NCBI RefSeq assembly: GCF_017368815.1 | Contig: NZ_JAFNME010000005.1 | Location: 79,639 to 143,638 of the forward strand | Source: Comamonas denitrificans | GTDB lineage: Bacteria > Pseudomonadota > Gammaproteobacteria > Burkholderiales > Burkholderiaceae_C | Length of the DNA: 64,000 bases | Direction of reading: 5' to 3' | Shown here: positions 43,290-53,688 of the stretch, piece after piece | Layout of the letters: every line of letters begins with the position of its first letter | Position numbering within the stretch: the first letter of the stretch is position 1 | Notes under the pieces: model-generated | What the model was told of the DNA's origin: nothing | What the model saw: the letters and a program-made list of their open reading frames with translations, nothing else | Database searches by the model: none | Position numbers and translations under genes: made by a program

Positions 43290-44897
43290 ATGGCTTTTGC
43301 ACCCTCTTTTTCCACCTCCGCCCCCACCATCGGCCCACTGGGTCGGCGTTTGCTGGGCCTGTTCTTTATCTTGCTGACGCTGGGGCTGGCGGGCGCGTCC
43401 ATGGGCTTGTGGGCGCTGGCGCGGATTGGCCAGGCCACGGATGGCATCGTCGTACACAGCCTGGCCATTGAGCGCCTGCTCAGCGACACCCAGCGCCTGC
43501 AGGCCCTGAACGCTGAGCGTTACAAGGCCGTCGCCCTCAGTTCCGAGCCCGAGGTGGGCGACACCCTGGGTGCCGACATTGCCGCCACCGAACAGCAGTA
43601 CAACACCCATTTGGCACAGCTGGAGCAACTGTTGCAAAGCAAAGCCCAGCAGGCCCTGCTGGCCCAAGTCCACCAACAGACGCTGGCGTTTGACACCGCA
43701 CGCCAGGCCCTGCTGCAAGCGCGGGACTTTGGCCTGACCGAGCGCATCCGCGATGTTTACACCCAGCAATTTCTGCCCGCCACACAGGCCCAGCAGGCCG
43801 CCCTGGCCGCCCTGGGCCAGGCGCAGCGCCAGGCCATTGATGCCGATGCCCAGCAGGTTGCGCAATGGAGCACGCGGGCCCGCCAGGCGCTGCTGCTGTT
43901 TGGCAGCCTGGCCCTGGTGCTGGGCCTGCTGCTGGTGCTGTGGCTGGTGCGCAGCATCACGCGCCCGATTGCGCTGGCACGCGACACCGCCGACCGTGTT
44001 GCCGCGCTGGATCTGCGCCACGATATTGCTGGCCACGGGCGCGACGAAACGGGCCACATGCTCGCCGCCCTGGGCACCATGCAGGAGGCCCTGCGCCGCC
44101 TGGCCCACCAGGTGCGCACCAGCGTGCAAAGTTTGCACCACGCCTCGGGCGACATCGCCAGTGGCAATGCCGACCTGTGCCTGCGCACCGACCAAGCCGC
44201 CAGCAGTCTGCAGCAAACCGCCGCTGCGCTAGAGCAGGTGCAGCAAGCCGTACACCACTCCGTGCGCACCGCTGAACACACCGAAACCCAGGCCGCCCAG
44301 GCCGCCGCCCAGGCACAGCAGGGCCAGCAGGTGGTGGCCCAGGTGAGCCAAAGCATGGTCACGCTGGAGCGCACTGCGGCCCGCATTGGCACCATCACCG
44401 GGGTGATTGATGACTTGGCTTTTCAGACCAATCTGCTGGCACTGAACGCGGCCATCGAAGCCGCCCGCGCCGGCGAGCGCGGACGCGGCTTTGCCGTCGT
44501 GGCCGGCGAGGTGCGCCAGCTGGCCCAGCGCTCAGCGGCTGCAGCCCACGAAATCAAAACCCTGATCGGCCAAGCCCAGCAGCAAATTGCCCACAGCGGT
44601 ACCCTGGCCCAGGCCGCCGATGCCCGCATGGCGCAGGTGGCCGCCGCCATCGCCCACACGGCGCACGCCATGCTGGACATTCGCACCCACAGCCAGGCGC
44701 AGCGCAATGACATCGCCGCCATTGGCCAGGCGCTGGACCAGCTTGACCAGGTCACCCAGCAAAACGCCGCCCTGGTCGAGCAATCGGTCAGTGCCACGGC
44801 GCAGCTGCGCACCCAGGCCGACGAATTGACGGCCTTGGTCAGCCGCTTCATCCTGCCCGAGAGCATGCCAGGCACACTGCTAGCGCTACAACAATAA
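43290..44897 (+). CDS. Methyl-accepting chemotaxis protein
   Basis: This is a 535-residue transmembrane chemoreceptor. A first helix at about 18-40 and a second at about 200-222 bracket a helical periplasmic domain of the four-helix-bundle type. HAMP follows, then the signalling hairpin with the intact tip [44 protein letters not shown]. There is no C-terminal CheR pentapeptide. The ATG at 43290 is preferred to an in-frame TTG 18 bases earlier. It lies 193 bp downstream of the Aer-like gene. The ligand is not predictable. It ends before a strong hairpin shared with convergent thiC. Confidence 0.92.
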   Translation: MAFAPSFSTSAPTIGPLGRRLLGLFFILLTLGLAGASMGLWALARIGQATDGIVVHSLAIERLLSDTQRLQALNAERYKAVALSSEPEVGDTLGADIAATEQQYNTHLAQLEQLLQSKAQQALLAQVHQQTLAFDTARQALLQARDFGLTERIRDVYTQQFLPATQAQQAALAALGQAQRQAIDADAQQVAQWSTRARQALLLFGSLALVLGLLLVLWLVRSITRPIALARDTADRVAALDLRHDIAGHGRDETGHMLAALGTMQEALRRLAHQVRTSVQSLHHASGDIASGNADLCLRTDQAASSLQQTAAALEQVQQAVHHSVRTAEHTETQAAQAAAQAQQGQQVVAQVSQSMVTLERTAARIGTITGVIDDLAFQTNLLALNAAIEAARAGERGRGFAVVAGEVRQLAQRSAAAAHEIKTLIGQAQQQIAHSGTLAQAADARMAQVAAAIAHTAHAMLDIRTHSQAQRNDIAAIGQALDQLDQVTQQNAALVEQSVSATAQLRTQADELTALVSRFILPESMPGTLLALQQ

Positions 44898-44919
44898 GAA
44901 CTGCTTGCGCTTAAAAACA

Positions 44920-44953
44920 AAGGGGTTGAGAGGAAAAAGCCTCTCAACCCCTT
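44920..44953. terminator. Bidirectional terminator between the chemoreceptor gene and thiC
   Basis: AAGGGGTTGAGAGG (44920-44933) pairs perfectly over 14 bp with 44940-44953 across a six-base AAAAAG loop, with T-rich flanks in both directions. Outside lie arms of the AGCTGCTTGCGC repeat family (left about 44899-44912, right partial at 44962-44969). It probably ends both convergent transcripts. The inner GGTTGAG core recurs in the nnr/aroC terminator. Confidence 0.8.
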
Positions 44954-44981
44954 ATTTATTCAGCGCAAAGCGCTTTGATTT

Positions 44982-46883
<1,902 letters not shown>

Positions 46884-46984
46884 TCACACAAAACAGGACA
46901 TGCTCCGCAATCGATTGGGGCTGGCAGCACGCACCCGCCGCATGGGCGGCAAGGCGCAGGTTTCCATCCATTTCCCAATGGCAG

Positions 46985-47105
46985 CTCTTCTTACGCTGGT
47001 ATTAACCAGATCAAGTTCGCGGTTTCGGTGGCTGGGGCCACCATCTCAGCACGCCTGGGAAGTTCAGCTGCAACGCCCTTCTTCCCTCGTGCACCCCGGA
47101 GCAAG
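46985..47105 (-). ncRNA. TPP riboswitch (THI element) upstream of thiC
   Basis: On the minus strand the thiC leader shows the conserved core: GGGGTGC near the 5' end, GTGCTGAGATGG in the middle, and GAACTTGATCTGG followed by TTAATACCAGCGTAAGAAG near the 3' end. These match the CUGAGA and ACCUGAUCUGGxUAAUxCCAGCGxAGG elements of the thiamine riboswitch. An enlarged arm between GGGGTGC and CTGAGA, with about 30 extra bases, fits the variable P3 region. About 120 bases separate it from the ATG, space for a switch that hides the ribosome binding site or ends transcription. Confidence 0.93.
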
Positions 47106-47169
47106 CGGGCAGTATAGCGGCCCCGCCTGCCCATTGCATTTACCGCAGCAAAAGGTAATTTTTAATAAA

Positions 47170-47217
47170 AATAGCTGCTAACGACCATCTGGCAATCGTT
47201 AGCAGCTATTGTTTTTT
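47170..47217 (-). terminator. Inverted repeat terminator after the acyl-CoA synthetase gene
   Basis: AATAGCTGCTAACGA (47170-47184) pairs perfectly over 15 bp with 47196-47210 across an 11-base loop. T-tracts lie on both sides: GTTTTTT to the right and, read on the minus strand, TTTTATTAAAAA. It sits just downstream of the acyl-CoA synthetase gene on the minus strand and before the thiC leader, and probably keeps the two apart. It belongs to the AGCTGCT family. Confidence 0.75.
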
Positions 47218-47230
47218 AGTAACTCAGCGC

Positions 47231-48877
47231 TTAAACCGCAATGGCCGCAGCCGCTCCGACCTGCTTGCGCAGCTCGAACTTCTGAATTTTGCCGGTGCTG
47301 GTCTTGGGCAGTTCGCCAAACACAATGTGGCGCGGCACTTTAAAGCCGGCCAGGTGCTGTTTGCAGTGGGCGATGATGTCCTCTTGCGTCACATGCACCC
47401 CGGCTTTGACTTCCAGGAAGGCGCACGGCGTTTCGCCCCACTTCTCGTCGGGCATGGCCACCACGGCGGCGGCGATCACGGCAGGGTGGCGGTAGAGCAC
47501 ATCTTCCACCTCGATGGAGGAGATGTTCTCGCCACCGGAGATGATGATGTCCTTGCTGCGGTCTTTGATCTTGATGTAGCCATCCGGGTACTGCACGGCC
47601 AGGTCGCCGCTGTGGAACCAGCCGCCCCGGAAGGCTTCCTCGGTGGCCGCCGGGTTCTTCAGATAGCCCTTCATGGTGATGTTGCCGCGGAACATGATCT
47701 CGCCCATGGTCTCGCCATCCTGGGGCACGGGCTGCATGGTTTGGGGATCGAGCACCCGCACGTCACGCTGCAAGTGGTAGCGCACGCCCTGGCGGGCATT
47801 CAGGCGGGCACGCTCGCCGATGTCCAGCGCGTTCCAGTCATCGTGTTTGGCGCACACCGAGGCGGGGCCATACACCTCGGTCAGGCCATACACGTGGGTC
47901 AGGTCAAAGCCCATTTCCTCCATGCCTTCGATCATCGAGGCCGGTGGCGCCGCACCAGCGACCATGGCCTTGACCCCGGCGGGGATACCCGCTTTGAGTT
48001 CGGCCGGGGCATTGATGAGCAGCGATTGCACGATGGGCGCTGCGCAGTAGTGGGTAACCCCATGCTCGCGCATGGCATCGAAAATGGCCTTGGCCTCCAC
48101 CCGGCGCAGGCACACGTTCACGCCTGCACGGGCTGCCACCGTCCAGGGGAAGCACCAGCCGTTGCAGTGGAACATGGGCAGTGTCCACAAATACACGCTG
48201 TGCTTGGGCATGTCCCACTCCAGCACGTTGCTGATGGCGTTAATGGCCGCGCCCCGGTGGTGGTACACCACCCCCTTGGGGTTGCCGGTGGTGCCGCTGG
48301 TGTAGTTCAGGGCAATGGCATCCCACTCATCTGCCGGCTCTTCCCAGGCAAATGCCGGATCGCCCTGGGCCACAAATTGCTCGTAGCTGACACTGCCCAC
48401 CTGCGTGGCAGCTTCGCCATACAAGGCATCTTCAACCTGAATCACCAGCAAGGGCTCGGTGCGCTGGCGCAGCTGGAGCGCCTTGGCAATCAGCGGGGCA
48501 AATTCGGGATCAACAATCAGCGCCTTGGCTTCGCCATGGTCCAGCATGAAGGCGACGACCTCGGGGTCCAGGCGGGTGTTCAGGGCATTGAGCACGGCCC
48601 CGGCCATGGGCACGCCAAAGTGCGCCTCAATCATTGGTGGTGTGTTGGGCAAGATAACGGCGACCGTGTCATTTTTGCCAATGCCGGCCTGCTGCAAGGC
48701 ATGGGCCAACTGGCGGCAGCGGGCATAAGTCTGCGCCCAGGTCTGGCGCAAAGCACCGTGCACGATGGCCAGACGCTCGGGGTAAATGCTGGCCGAGCGC
48801 TCTAAAAACCCCAAAGGACTCAACGCGGCGAAGTTGGCGGCATTGCGCTGCAGGTTTTGGTCGAAGTGGCTTGTCAT
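47231..48877 (-). CDS. AMP-dependent acyl-CoA synthetase
   Basis: This 548-residue adenylate-forming enzyme joins a carboxylic acid to CoA. The P-loop-like motif NYTSGTTGNPKGVVYHH, the VYGLTEVYGP block, GWFHSGDLAVQYPDGYIKIKDRSKDIIISGGENISSIEVE and the catalytic C-terminal KTSTGKIQKFELR are all present. The overall form is that of medium-chain fatty acyl-CoA ligases such as AlkK, but chain length cannot be set from sequence. It lies alone on its strand, divergent from the cytochrome c peroxidase gene, with a terminator downstream. Confidence 0.92.
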   Translation of the reverse strand: MTSHFDQNLQRNAANFAALSPLGFLERSASIYPERLAIVHGALRQTWAQTYARCRQLAHALQQAGIGKNDTVAVILPNTPPMIEAHFGVPMAGAVLNALNTRLDPEVVAFMLDHGEAKALIVDPEFAPLIAKALQLRQRTEPLLVIQVEDALYGEAATQVGSVSYEQFVAQGDPAFAWEEPADEWDAIALNYTSGTTGNPKGVVYHHRGAAINAISNVLEWDMPKHSVYLWTLPMFHCNGWCFPWTVAARAGVNVCLRRVEAKAIFDAMREHGVTHYCAAPIVQSLLINAPAELKAGIPAGVKAMVAGAAPPASMIEGMEEMGFDLTHVYGLTEVYGPASVCAKHDDWNALDIGERARLNARQGVRYHLQRDVRVLDPQTMQPVPQDGETMGEIMFRGNITMKGYLKNPAATEEAFRGGWFHSGDLAVQYPDGYIKIKDRSKDIIISGGENISSIEVEDVLYRHPAVIAAAVVAMPDEKWGETPCAFLEVKAGVHVTQEDIIAHCKQHLAGFKVPRHIVFGELPKTSTGKIQKFELRKQVGAAAAIAV

Positions 48878-49153
48878 CCTCTATTCCTTCAAATGGTGGG
48901 TTAAATAATTGATTTACTGAAAAAATTTCAAAAACACTGTGGCTAAAAAGTTTTAGCAAAACAATGCTGGAGTAATTCGGTCAGAAATGACCATATAAAT
49001 GAAATGGTTTCTACTAAACTTAATTCTAGGGTAAACGATAGGGCTGTGCGACATAAAACCGCCAGATCTGCATTTGCCCTTGCACTGCGGCACCCAACCG
49101 CTGTTTTTCCCCATTCATTTGCATGCATTTGCATTAATAAGGTGAGCTTGACC
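48878..49153. promoter_or_regulatory. Divergent promoter region between acyl-CoA synthetase and cytochrome c peroxidase genes
   Basis: This A/T-rich 276-bp gap must hold promoters for both genes. A palindrome GGTCAGAAATGACC at 48979-48992 could be a regulator site. Close to the peroxidase start there are two direct copies of CATTTGCAT (about 49119-49136). I found no clear FNR box even though such peroxidases are often under FNR control. AAGGTGAG is the peroxidase ribosome binding site. Confidence 0.4.
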
Positions 49154-50167
49154 ATGAAAACCACTTTCCGCCCGCTTGTTCTGGCCGCAGCTCTGACCGC
49201 TGTCATCAGCACCCCCACTTGGGCCTTGCAGCCCAATAACGAACCCATCTCGCCCATTCCTGCTGCCAAAGTCACCAACCCGGCGATGGTCGAACTGGGC
49301 AAAAAACTGTGGTTTGATCCGCGCCTGTCCAAGTCGGGCTTTATCTCGTGCAACTCCTGCCACAACCTGTCCATGGGTGGCAGCGACAACCTGAAAACCT
49401 CCATCGGCCACAACTGGGCGGAAGGCCCGATCAACTCGCCCACCGTGCTCAACTCCAGCATGAACGTGGCCCAGTTCTGGGATGGCCGCGCTGCCAACCT
49501 CAAAGAACAGGCCGGCGGCCCCATCGCCAACCCGATGGAAATGGCCTTCACCCACGAGCTGGCTGTGGACATGCTCAACTCCATCCCCGGCTACCAGGCC
49601 GAGTTCAAACAGGTGTTCAAGAAAGACACCATCAACATCGACCAGGTGACCGATGCCCTGGCCGCCTTTGAAGAAACCCTGGTCACCCCCAACTCGCGCT
49701 TTGATAAATGGCTCAAGGGCGACCAAAAAGCCCTGACCAAAAATGAGCTGGATGGCTACAAACTGTTCCGTGACAACGGCTGCGTGGCCTGCCACAACGG
49801 TGTGGCAGTGGGCGGTAACTCCTTCCAGCGCATGGGCTTGGTCGAACCCTACAAAACCGACAACCCCGCCGAAGGCCGCGTGGCCGTGACGGGTGCCGAT
49901 GCCGACCGCTTCAACTTCAAAGTGCCCACCCTGCGCAACGTGGAGCTGACCTACCCCTACTTCCACGACGGCGCAGCCGACACCCTGGCTGAGGCCGTGG
50001 ACACCATGGGCCGCATCCAGCTGGGCAAAAAATTCACGCCTGAAGAAAACGCCAAGATCGTCGCCTTCCTGAAAACCCTGACCGGAGAGCAGCCCCAGCT
50101 GACCATGCCCATCCTGCCGCCTTCGAGCGACAAGACTCCCCGTCCTGAGCCTTTCGCCAAGAAATAA
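49154..50167 (+). CDS. ccpA: Di-haem cytochrome c peroxidase
   Basis: This periplasmic enzyme reduces hydrogen peroxide with electrons from small cytochromes. The ATG at 49154 gives a signal peptide ending TPTWA (about residue 23) and 337 residues; AAGGTGAG lies upstream, and the longer frame was rejected. Two haem motifs are present, CNSCH near residue 70 and CVACH near 215, plus the MauG/CcpA family blocks LGKKLWFDPRLSKSG, NSPTVLNSSMN and VPTLRNVELTYPYFHDGAADTL. A strong terminator follows, so it is a single-gene unit. Confidence 0.95.
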   Translation: MKTTFRPLVLAAALTAVISTPTWALQPNNEPISPIPAAKVTNPAMVELGKKLWFDPRLSKSGFISCNSCHNLSMGGSDNLKTSIGHNWAEGPINSPTVLNSSMNVAQFWDGRAANLKEQAGGPIANPMEMAFTHELAVDMLNSIPGYQAEFKQVFKKDTINIDQVTDALAAFEETLVTPNSRFDKWLKGDQKALTKNELDGYKLFRDNGCVACHNGVAVGGNSFQRMGLVEPYKTDNPAEGRVAVTGADADRFNFKVPTLRNVELTYPYFHDGAADTLAEAVDTMGRIQLGKKFTPEENAKIVAFLKTLTGEQPQLTMPILPPSSDKTPRPEPFAKK

Positions 50168-50190
50168 CCTCCTAGTATGTAAGAAACTGG

Positions 50191-50219
50191 GCACCGCAGA
50201 CCACTGCGGTGCTTTTTTT
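50191..50219 (+). terminator. Rho-independent terminator after ccpA
   Basis: GCACCGCAG (50191-50199) pairs over 9 bp with CTGCGGTGC (50204-50212) across an ACCA loop and is followed by seven T residues. This is a textbook intrinsic terminator 23 bases after the ccpA stop codon. Confidence 0.93.
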
Positions 50220-50506
50220 ATGAGCTCTTTTCACTGATAAATAAAAGGAATAAAGGTTAAATAAGCCAAAATTCCTTACTTTCATTGTGAAAACAGCTCC
50301 TTTTTTTATACTAACTGGCCAGGCACCGACGATGCCCTGCCATCCTCCCCGTAGTGCGCAGCACTGCGGCAAATGGCGTTAATGCTGCTGATGCTGGTGT
50401 GGAAGCCATTTCTTAAAAAACTAAAAATGATATTTTTGATAAAATACAAAGACTGATTTTGAGCCCGTTTTCGGCTAGTGCAGTCCATTACTTAGATCGT
50501 TTTTTG
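50220..50506 (+). promoter_or_regulatory. Intergenic region before the HD-GYP gene
   Basis: These 287 bases are A/T-rich, especially 50220-50300 and 50410-50460, and code for nothing I can support. The segment ATGATATTTTTGATAAAATACAAAG at about 50427-50451 has a -10-like character and probably holds the HD-GYP promoter. No strong ribosome binding site precedes the ATG at 50507. Confidence 0.4.
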
Positions 50507-51748
50507 ATGCTGAAACATATCGTTCCCTCTCAACTGCGCCTGGGCATGTATATCCACGCGCTGGATGGTTCGTGGCTGAGCCACGGTTTTTGGAAAAGTA
50601 GCTTCAAGCTGAAAACAACCGCCGATCTGCAGCGCCTGCAGGCCAGCGGCATTGCGGGCCTGTGGATCGACCTGGCACGGGGCCTGGACGTGCAGCCCGC
50701 CGCCGCCCCTGCCCAGCCCATCGCCACACCTGCCGCGCCGCCCGCCCCGGTGGACGCGCCGAGCCTGTGGCAGGAACAAATCGAACAGGCCCGCCAGCAG
50801 TGCAAGCAGGCGCAATCGGCGGTGACGCAAATGTTCCACGAGGCACGCATGGGCCACGCCATCGAGCCGGAGCAGGCCGAGGCACTGGCCGAGCAGATCC
50901 AGCAATCGGTCGAGCGCCATCCCGCTGCGCTGCTCAGCGTCGTGCGCCTGAAAAACGCCGACACCTATACCTATATGCATTCGGTCGCGGTCAGCGCCTT
51001 GATGGTGGCGCTGGCACGCCAGCTCGGCCTCTCGACCCATCAGGTCAAGCGGGCGGCGCTGGCCGGGCTGCTGCACGACATGGGCAAGGTCTACACCAAC
51101 CCGGACATTCTGAACAAGCCCGGCGCCTTGACGGACGAGGAATTCGCTCACATGAAACTGCACCCGGGGCAAGGCCACGCCCTGCTGCAACAAAGCATTA
51201 CCGATGCCGAGGTACTCGATGCCTGCCTGCACCACCACGAACACCTGGACGGCAAGGGCTACCCGCATGGTCTGCGCGGCGCCGAAATCCACCTGATGGC
51301 CCGCATGACGGCCATCTGCGATGTGTACGACGCCATCACGTCCAACCGCCCCTACAAGAGCGGCTGGTCGCCCGCCATTGCGCTGCAGCGCATGGCGCAA
51401 TGGTGCGGCACGCACCTGGACACGCATATTTTTTCTGCGTTCGTCAAGACGCTGGGCGTGTACCCGGTCGGCAGCCTGCTGCGCCTGCAGTCCGGCCGCC
51501 TGGCCCTGGTTTTTGCCCTGTCAGAGAACAAGCTGCTCACGCCCCAGGTGGTCTGCTTTTACGACACCTACGAGGCGCGGCGCATCGACCCACCCGTACT
51601 GCTGGATTTGAGTGCCACCCCAAACGAGCACATCCTGCTGCGCGAAGATCCGGAGAACTGGAACTTCAGCGATCTCGACGACCTGTGGCAGGATGCCATC
51701 ACTGCCACCACGCCCACTTGTATTCCTACCTCCGCCCTGGCTGTGTAA
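50507..51748 (+). CDS. HD-GYP domain c-di-GMP phosphodiesterase with DUF3391
   Basis: This 413-residue cytosolic protein starts with a DUF3391 region (LKHIVPSQLRLGMYIHALDGSWLSHGFWKSSFKL) and has a Pro/Ala-rich linker at about 70-90. The HD-GYP domain at about 150-330 is intact: LAGLLHDMGKVYTNPDILNKPG, KLHPGQGHALL, HHHEHLDGKGYPHGLRG and ICDVYDAITSNRPYK. It should hydrolyse c-di-GMP, in contrast to the degenerate relative at 40022. The chosen start is the ATG at 50507 rather than an in-frame TTG 48 bases upstream. It is convergent with the Cache histidine kinase gene, with a hairpin between. Confidence 0.93.
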   Translation: MLKHIVPSQLRLGMYIHALDGSWLSHGFWKSSFKLKTTADLQRLQASGIAGLWIDLARGLDVQPAAAPAQPIATPAAPPAPVDAPSLWQEQIEQARQQCKQAQSAVTQMFHEARMGHAIEPEQAEALAEQIQQSVERHPAALLSVVRLKNADTYTYMHSVAVSALMVALARQLGLSTHQVKRAALAGLLHDMGKVYTNPDILNKPGALTDEEFAHMKLHPGQGHALLQQSITDAEVLDACLHHHEHLDGKGYPHGLRGAEIHLMARMTAICDVYDAITSNRPYKSGWSPAIALQRMAQWCGTHLDTHIFSAFVKTLGVYPVGSLLRLQSGRLALVFALSENKLLTPQVVCFYDTYEARRIDPPVLLDLSATPNEHILLREDPENWNFSDLDDLWQDAITATTPTCIPTSALAV

Positions 51749-51751
51749 GCG

Positions 51752-51785
51752 CCTGTTCACGATCTTTTAAAGGATCGTGAACAGG
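51752..51785. terminator. Bidirectional hairpin between HD-GYP and histidine kinase genes
   Basis: CCTGTTCACGATC (51752-51764) pairs perfectly over 13 bp with GATCGTGAACAGG (51773-51785) across the loop TTTTAAAG. It sits between convergent stops at 51748 and 51798 and can end both transcripts. The arm shares GTTCACGATC with the ends of the 162-bp element at 36243 and 39534, so it may be a shortened relative. Confidence 0.7.
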
Positions 51786-51797
51786 TTCGTTCCAAAG

Positions 51798-53513
51798 TCA
51801 GCCCTGTCTCAGCGGTAGCTCCAGCGTCACCACCGTGCCTACGCCGGGGGCCGATTGCAGCGTCAGGCTACCGCCCAACAATTGCGCCAGGGTTCGCGAC
51901 AGAGCCAACCCTAATCCAGTGCCACCGTGTTCATAGCTCACTCGGGCGCTGCCCTGGCTGAATTTTTCAAACACCTTTTCATGCAACTCGGGAGCAATTC
52001 CGCAGCCGGTATCGCGCACCTGCAAATACCAAGTCTGGCCGCCGCAGCTGCAGCCGACCTGTAGCGTCACACTGCCTTCTCGGGTGAACTTGATGGCGTT
52101 GGAGAGCAGGTTGTGCACGATCTGCTTGAGCTTGACCCGATCGGTCAGCACGGTGCCCGGGAAAACCGCACCGCTGTCGAACACCAGTGCCAGCCCCTTG
52201 GCCGCTGCGCTGGCGTAGAACAAGTGCGTGGCTTCGACCAGGAGCGGGCGCAATTCCACCGGCTCCAGGTAGGCAGTCATGGCTCCGGCCTCGATCTTGG
52301 CCAGATCGAGAATTTCGGTCAGCAGTGTATTCAGGTGCTCGGCCCCCTGGCGGATCAGGGCGGCCTGTTCGCGGGTGCGCTCCTCCTTGCTGCGCAGCTC
52401 CAGCAGCTCGGCAAACCCGCGGATGCTGGTCAGCGGCGTACGCAGCTCGTGCGACATGGCGGTCAGGAATTCGGTTTTCGCCTGGCTGGCCTGCTGCGCC
52501 AGAGCTTCGCTGTGCGCCAACCGCCGCACGCTACCCAGAAATACGATCACGAAAGCCACCACCGCAATCGAGAGCGCCAGCGTCAGCCCCAACACGATGT
52601 TGCGCGTGGCACGCCACGCAGCCAGCGCCTCGTACTGGGCTGTTCCAGTGAGGACGACCAGCGGATAGTCGCCCACGCGGCTGAAGCCCATGATGCGCTC
52701 CAGCCCATCAGAGGAGCGGGCCACAAGCCCCCCTTCAGGCTGCGTGCGCAACTGCTGCACCAACGGGTCGGGCAGCAGCTTGTCCGTGTCCTTACGCTGC
52801 TGGTTGATGACCCGTGCCCGGATCACGCCATCCAGCCCGGCCAGCACCACCCCACCGGCATGGCCCAGTTGTACACCCCGGTACACCTCCATGAAATAGT
52901 TCTGGTTGAGCGAGGCGACCACCACCCCTAGAGGACGGCCATCGGGTGCGGTGATCTTGCGGGAGAGCTGAATCGTCCAGATTCCAGAGACTTTACCCTC
53001 CAGCGGCTGGCTAACGAACAGCCCCTGGGTGAGCATGTGCTGCAAGTGTGGCACCTGCGCTGCCGGTAGCAGGTGGACGCGTACGTGATCGCGCTCGCTC
53101 AGGTCGATATGCTCGCTGCGGCTGCCATCCGGGTCGAGATTGCTGCTAACCAAGCGACCGTCCGGCCCGACCCAGGAGAGCTGAGTGAGGATGTTGTGCT
53201 CCATGCCGGTTTCCCTGGTGATGCGCTCGATCGCTGAGCCGTCCAGCCAGCCGTCGCGCACGCCCTCCTGCATTCGCAGCATGGACTGATCGGCGGTAGC
53301 GATGATGCGCAGCGTGTGTTCCTTGAACGCCTGCGCCGTGTTGCGGTTCTGGCGCAGCTCGGCGGCAATAGTCTCCCTCCACTGCCAGTGCAGCAGCCCG
53401 CCGATAGTGATCCACGCCCCCAGCAGCACCACGGCGCTGAACGAGCTGGCGGCACCGGCATACGCCTGGACCGGACTCAGACGCCACCAGCGCCACGGTA
53501 AACGTCGGTTCAT
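51798..53513 (-). CDS. Cache-domain sensor histidine kinase
   Basis: This 571-residue kinase starts at the ATG 53511-53513 (MNRRLPWRWWRLSPVQAYAG). A first helix (about 24-42) and a second (about 295-318) bracket a periplasmic double-Cache-like sensor with SERDHVRVHLL and VSGIWTIQLSR. The core has AMSHELRTPLTSIRGFAELL with His355, NLLSNAIKFTREG, RDTGCGIAPELHEKVFEKFSQ and GGTGLGLALSRTLAQLLGG. Its start overlaps the stop of a remnant receiver frame (ATGA), behind cheZ on the same strand. The divergent receiver genes at 54453 and 55082 are possible phosphorelay partners. Confidence 0.92.
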   Translation of the reverse strand: MNRRLPWRWWRLSPVQAYAGAASSFSAVVLLGAWITIGGLLHWQWRETIAAELRQNRNTAQAFKEHTLRIIATADQSMLRMQEGVRDGWLDGSAIERITRETGMEHNILTQLSWVGPDGRLVSSNLDPDGSRSEHIDLSERDHVRVHLLPAAQVPHLQHMLTQGLFVSQPLEGKVSGIWTIQLSRKITAPDGRPLGVVVASLNQNYFMEVYRGVQLGHAGGVVLAGLDGVIRARVINQQRKDTDKLLPDPLVQQLRTQPEGGLVARSSDGLERIMGFSRVGDYPLVVLTGTAQYEALAAWRATRNIVLGLTLALSIAVVAFVIVFLGSVRRLAHSEALAQQASQAKTEFLTAMSHELRTPLTSIRGFAELLELRSKEERTREQAALIRQGAEHLNTLLTEILDLAKIEAGAMTAYLEPVELRPLLVEATHLFYASAAAKGLALVFDSGAVFPGTVLTDRVKLKQIVHNLLSNAIKFTREGSVTLQVGCSCGGQTWYLQVRDTGCGIAPELHEKVFEKFSQGSARVSYEHGGTGLGLALSRTLAQLLGGSLTLQSAPGVGTVVTLELPLRQG

Positions 53514-53686
53514 GGCGCAGTGCTCTTTTGTAGCAGGGGCAGGCTGGAACCGGATTTCATGGTGCATCCGTTTCGGCAAGGCCGATGACAGTGACCTTGA
53601 AGCGTCATACGGATTAGCTTGCCAATATCTGCGTGGTCTTCCACGACCAGAATCCGTTTGGCGGTGTTGGTTGTGTTGAAAGCCAT
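53510..53686 (-). pseudogene. Remnant of a response regulator receiver domain
   Basis: From the ATG at 53684-53686 the frame encodes MAFNTTNTAKRILVVEDHAD followed by IGKLIRMTLQ, the clear first strand and helix of a receiver with its acidic pair. It then departs at GHCHRPCRNG and stops after 58 residues. A receiver needs about 120, so about 90 codons including the phospho-acceptor Asp are missing, apparently by an internal deletion. The start lies two bases after the cheZ stop and the present stop overlaps the kinase start by ATGA, so the remnant still has the spacing of a coupled operon gene. Expression as a short peptide is possible. Confidence 0.75.
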
Positions 53687-53688
53687 GC

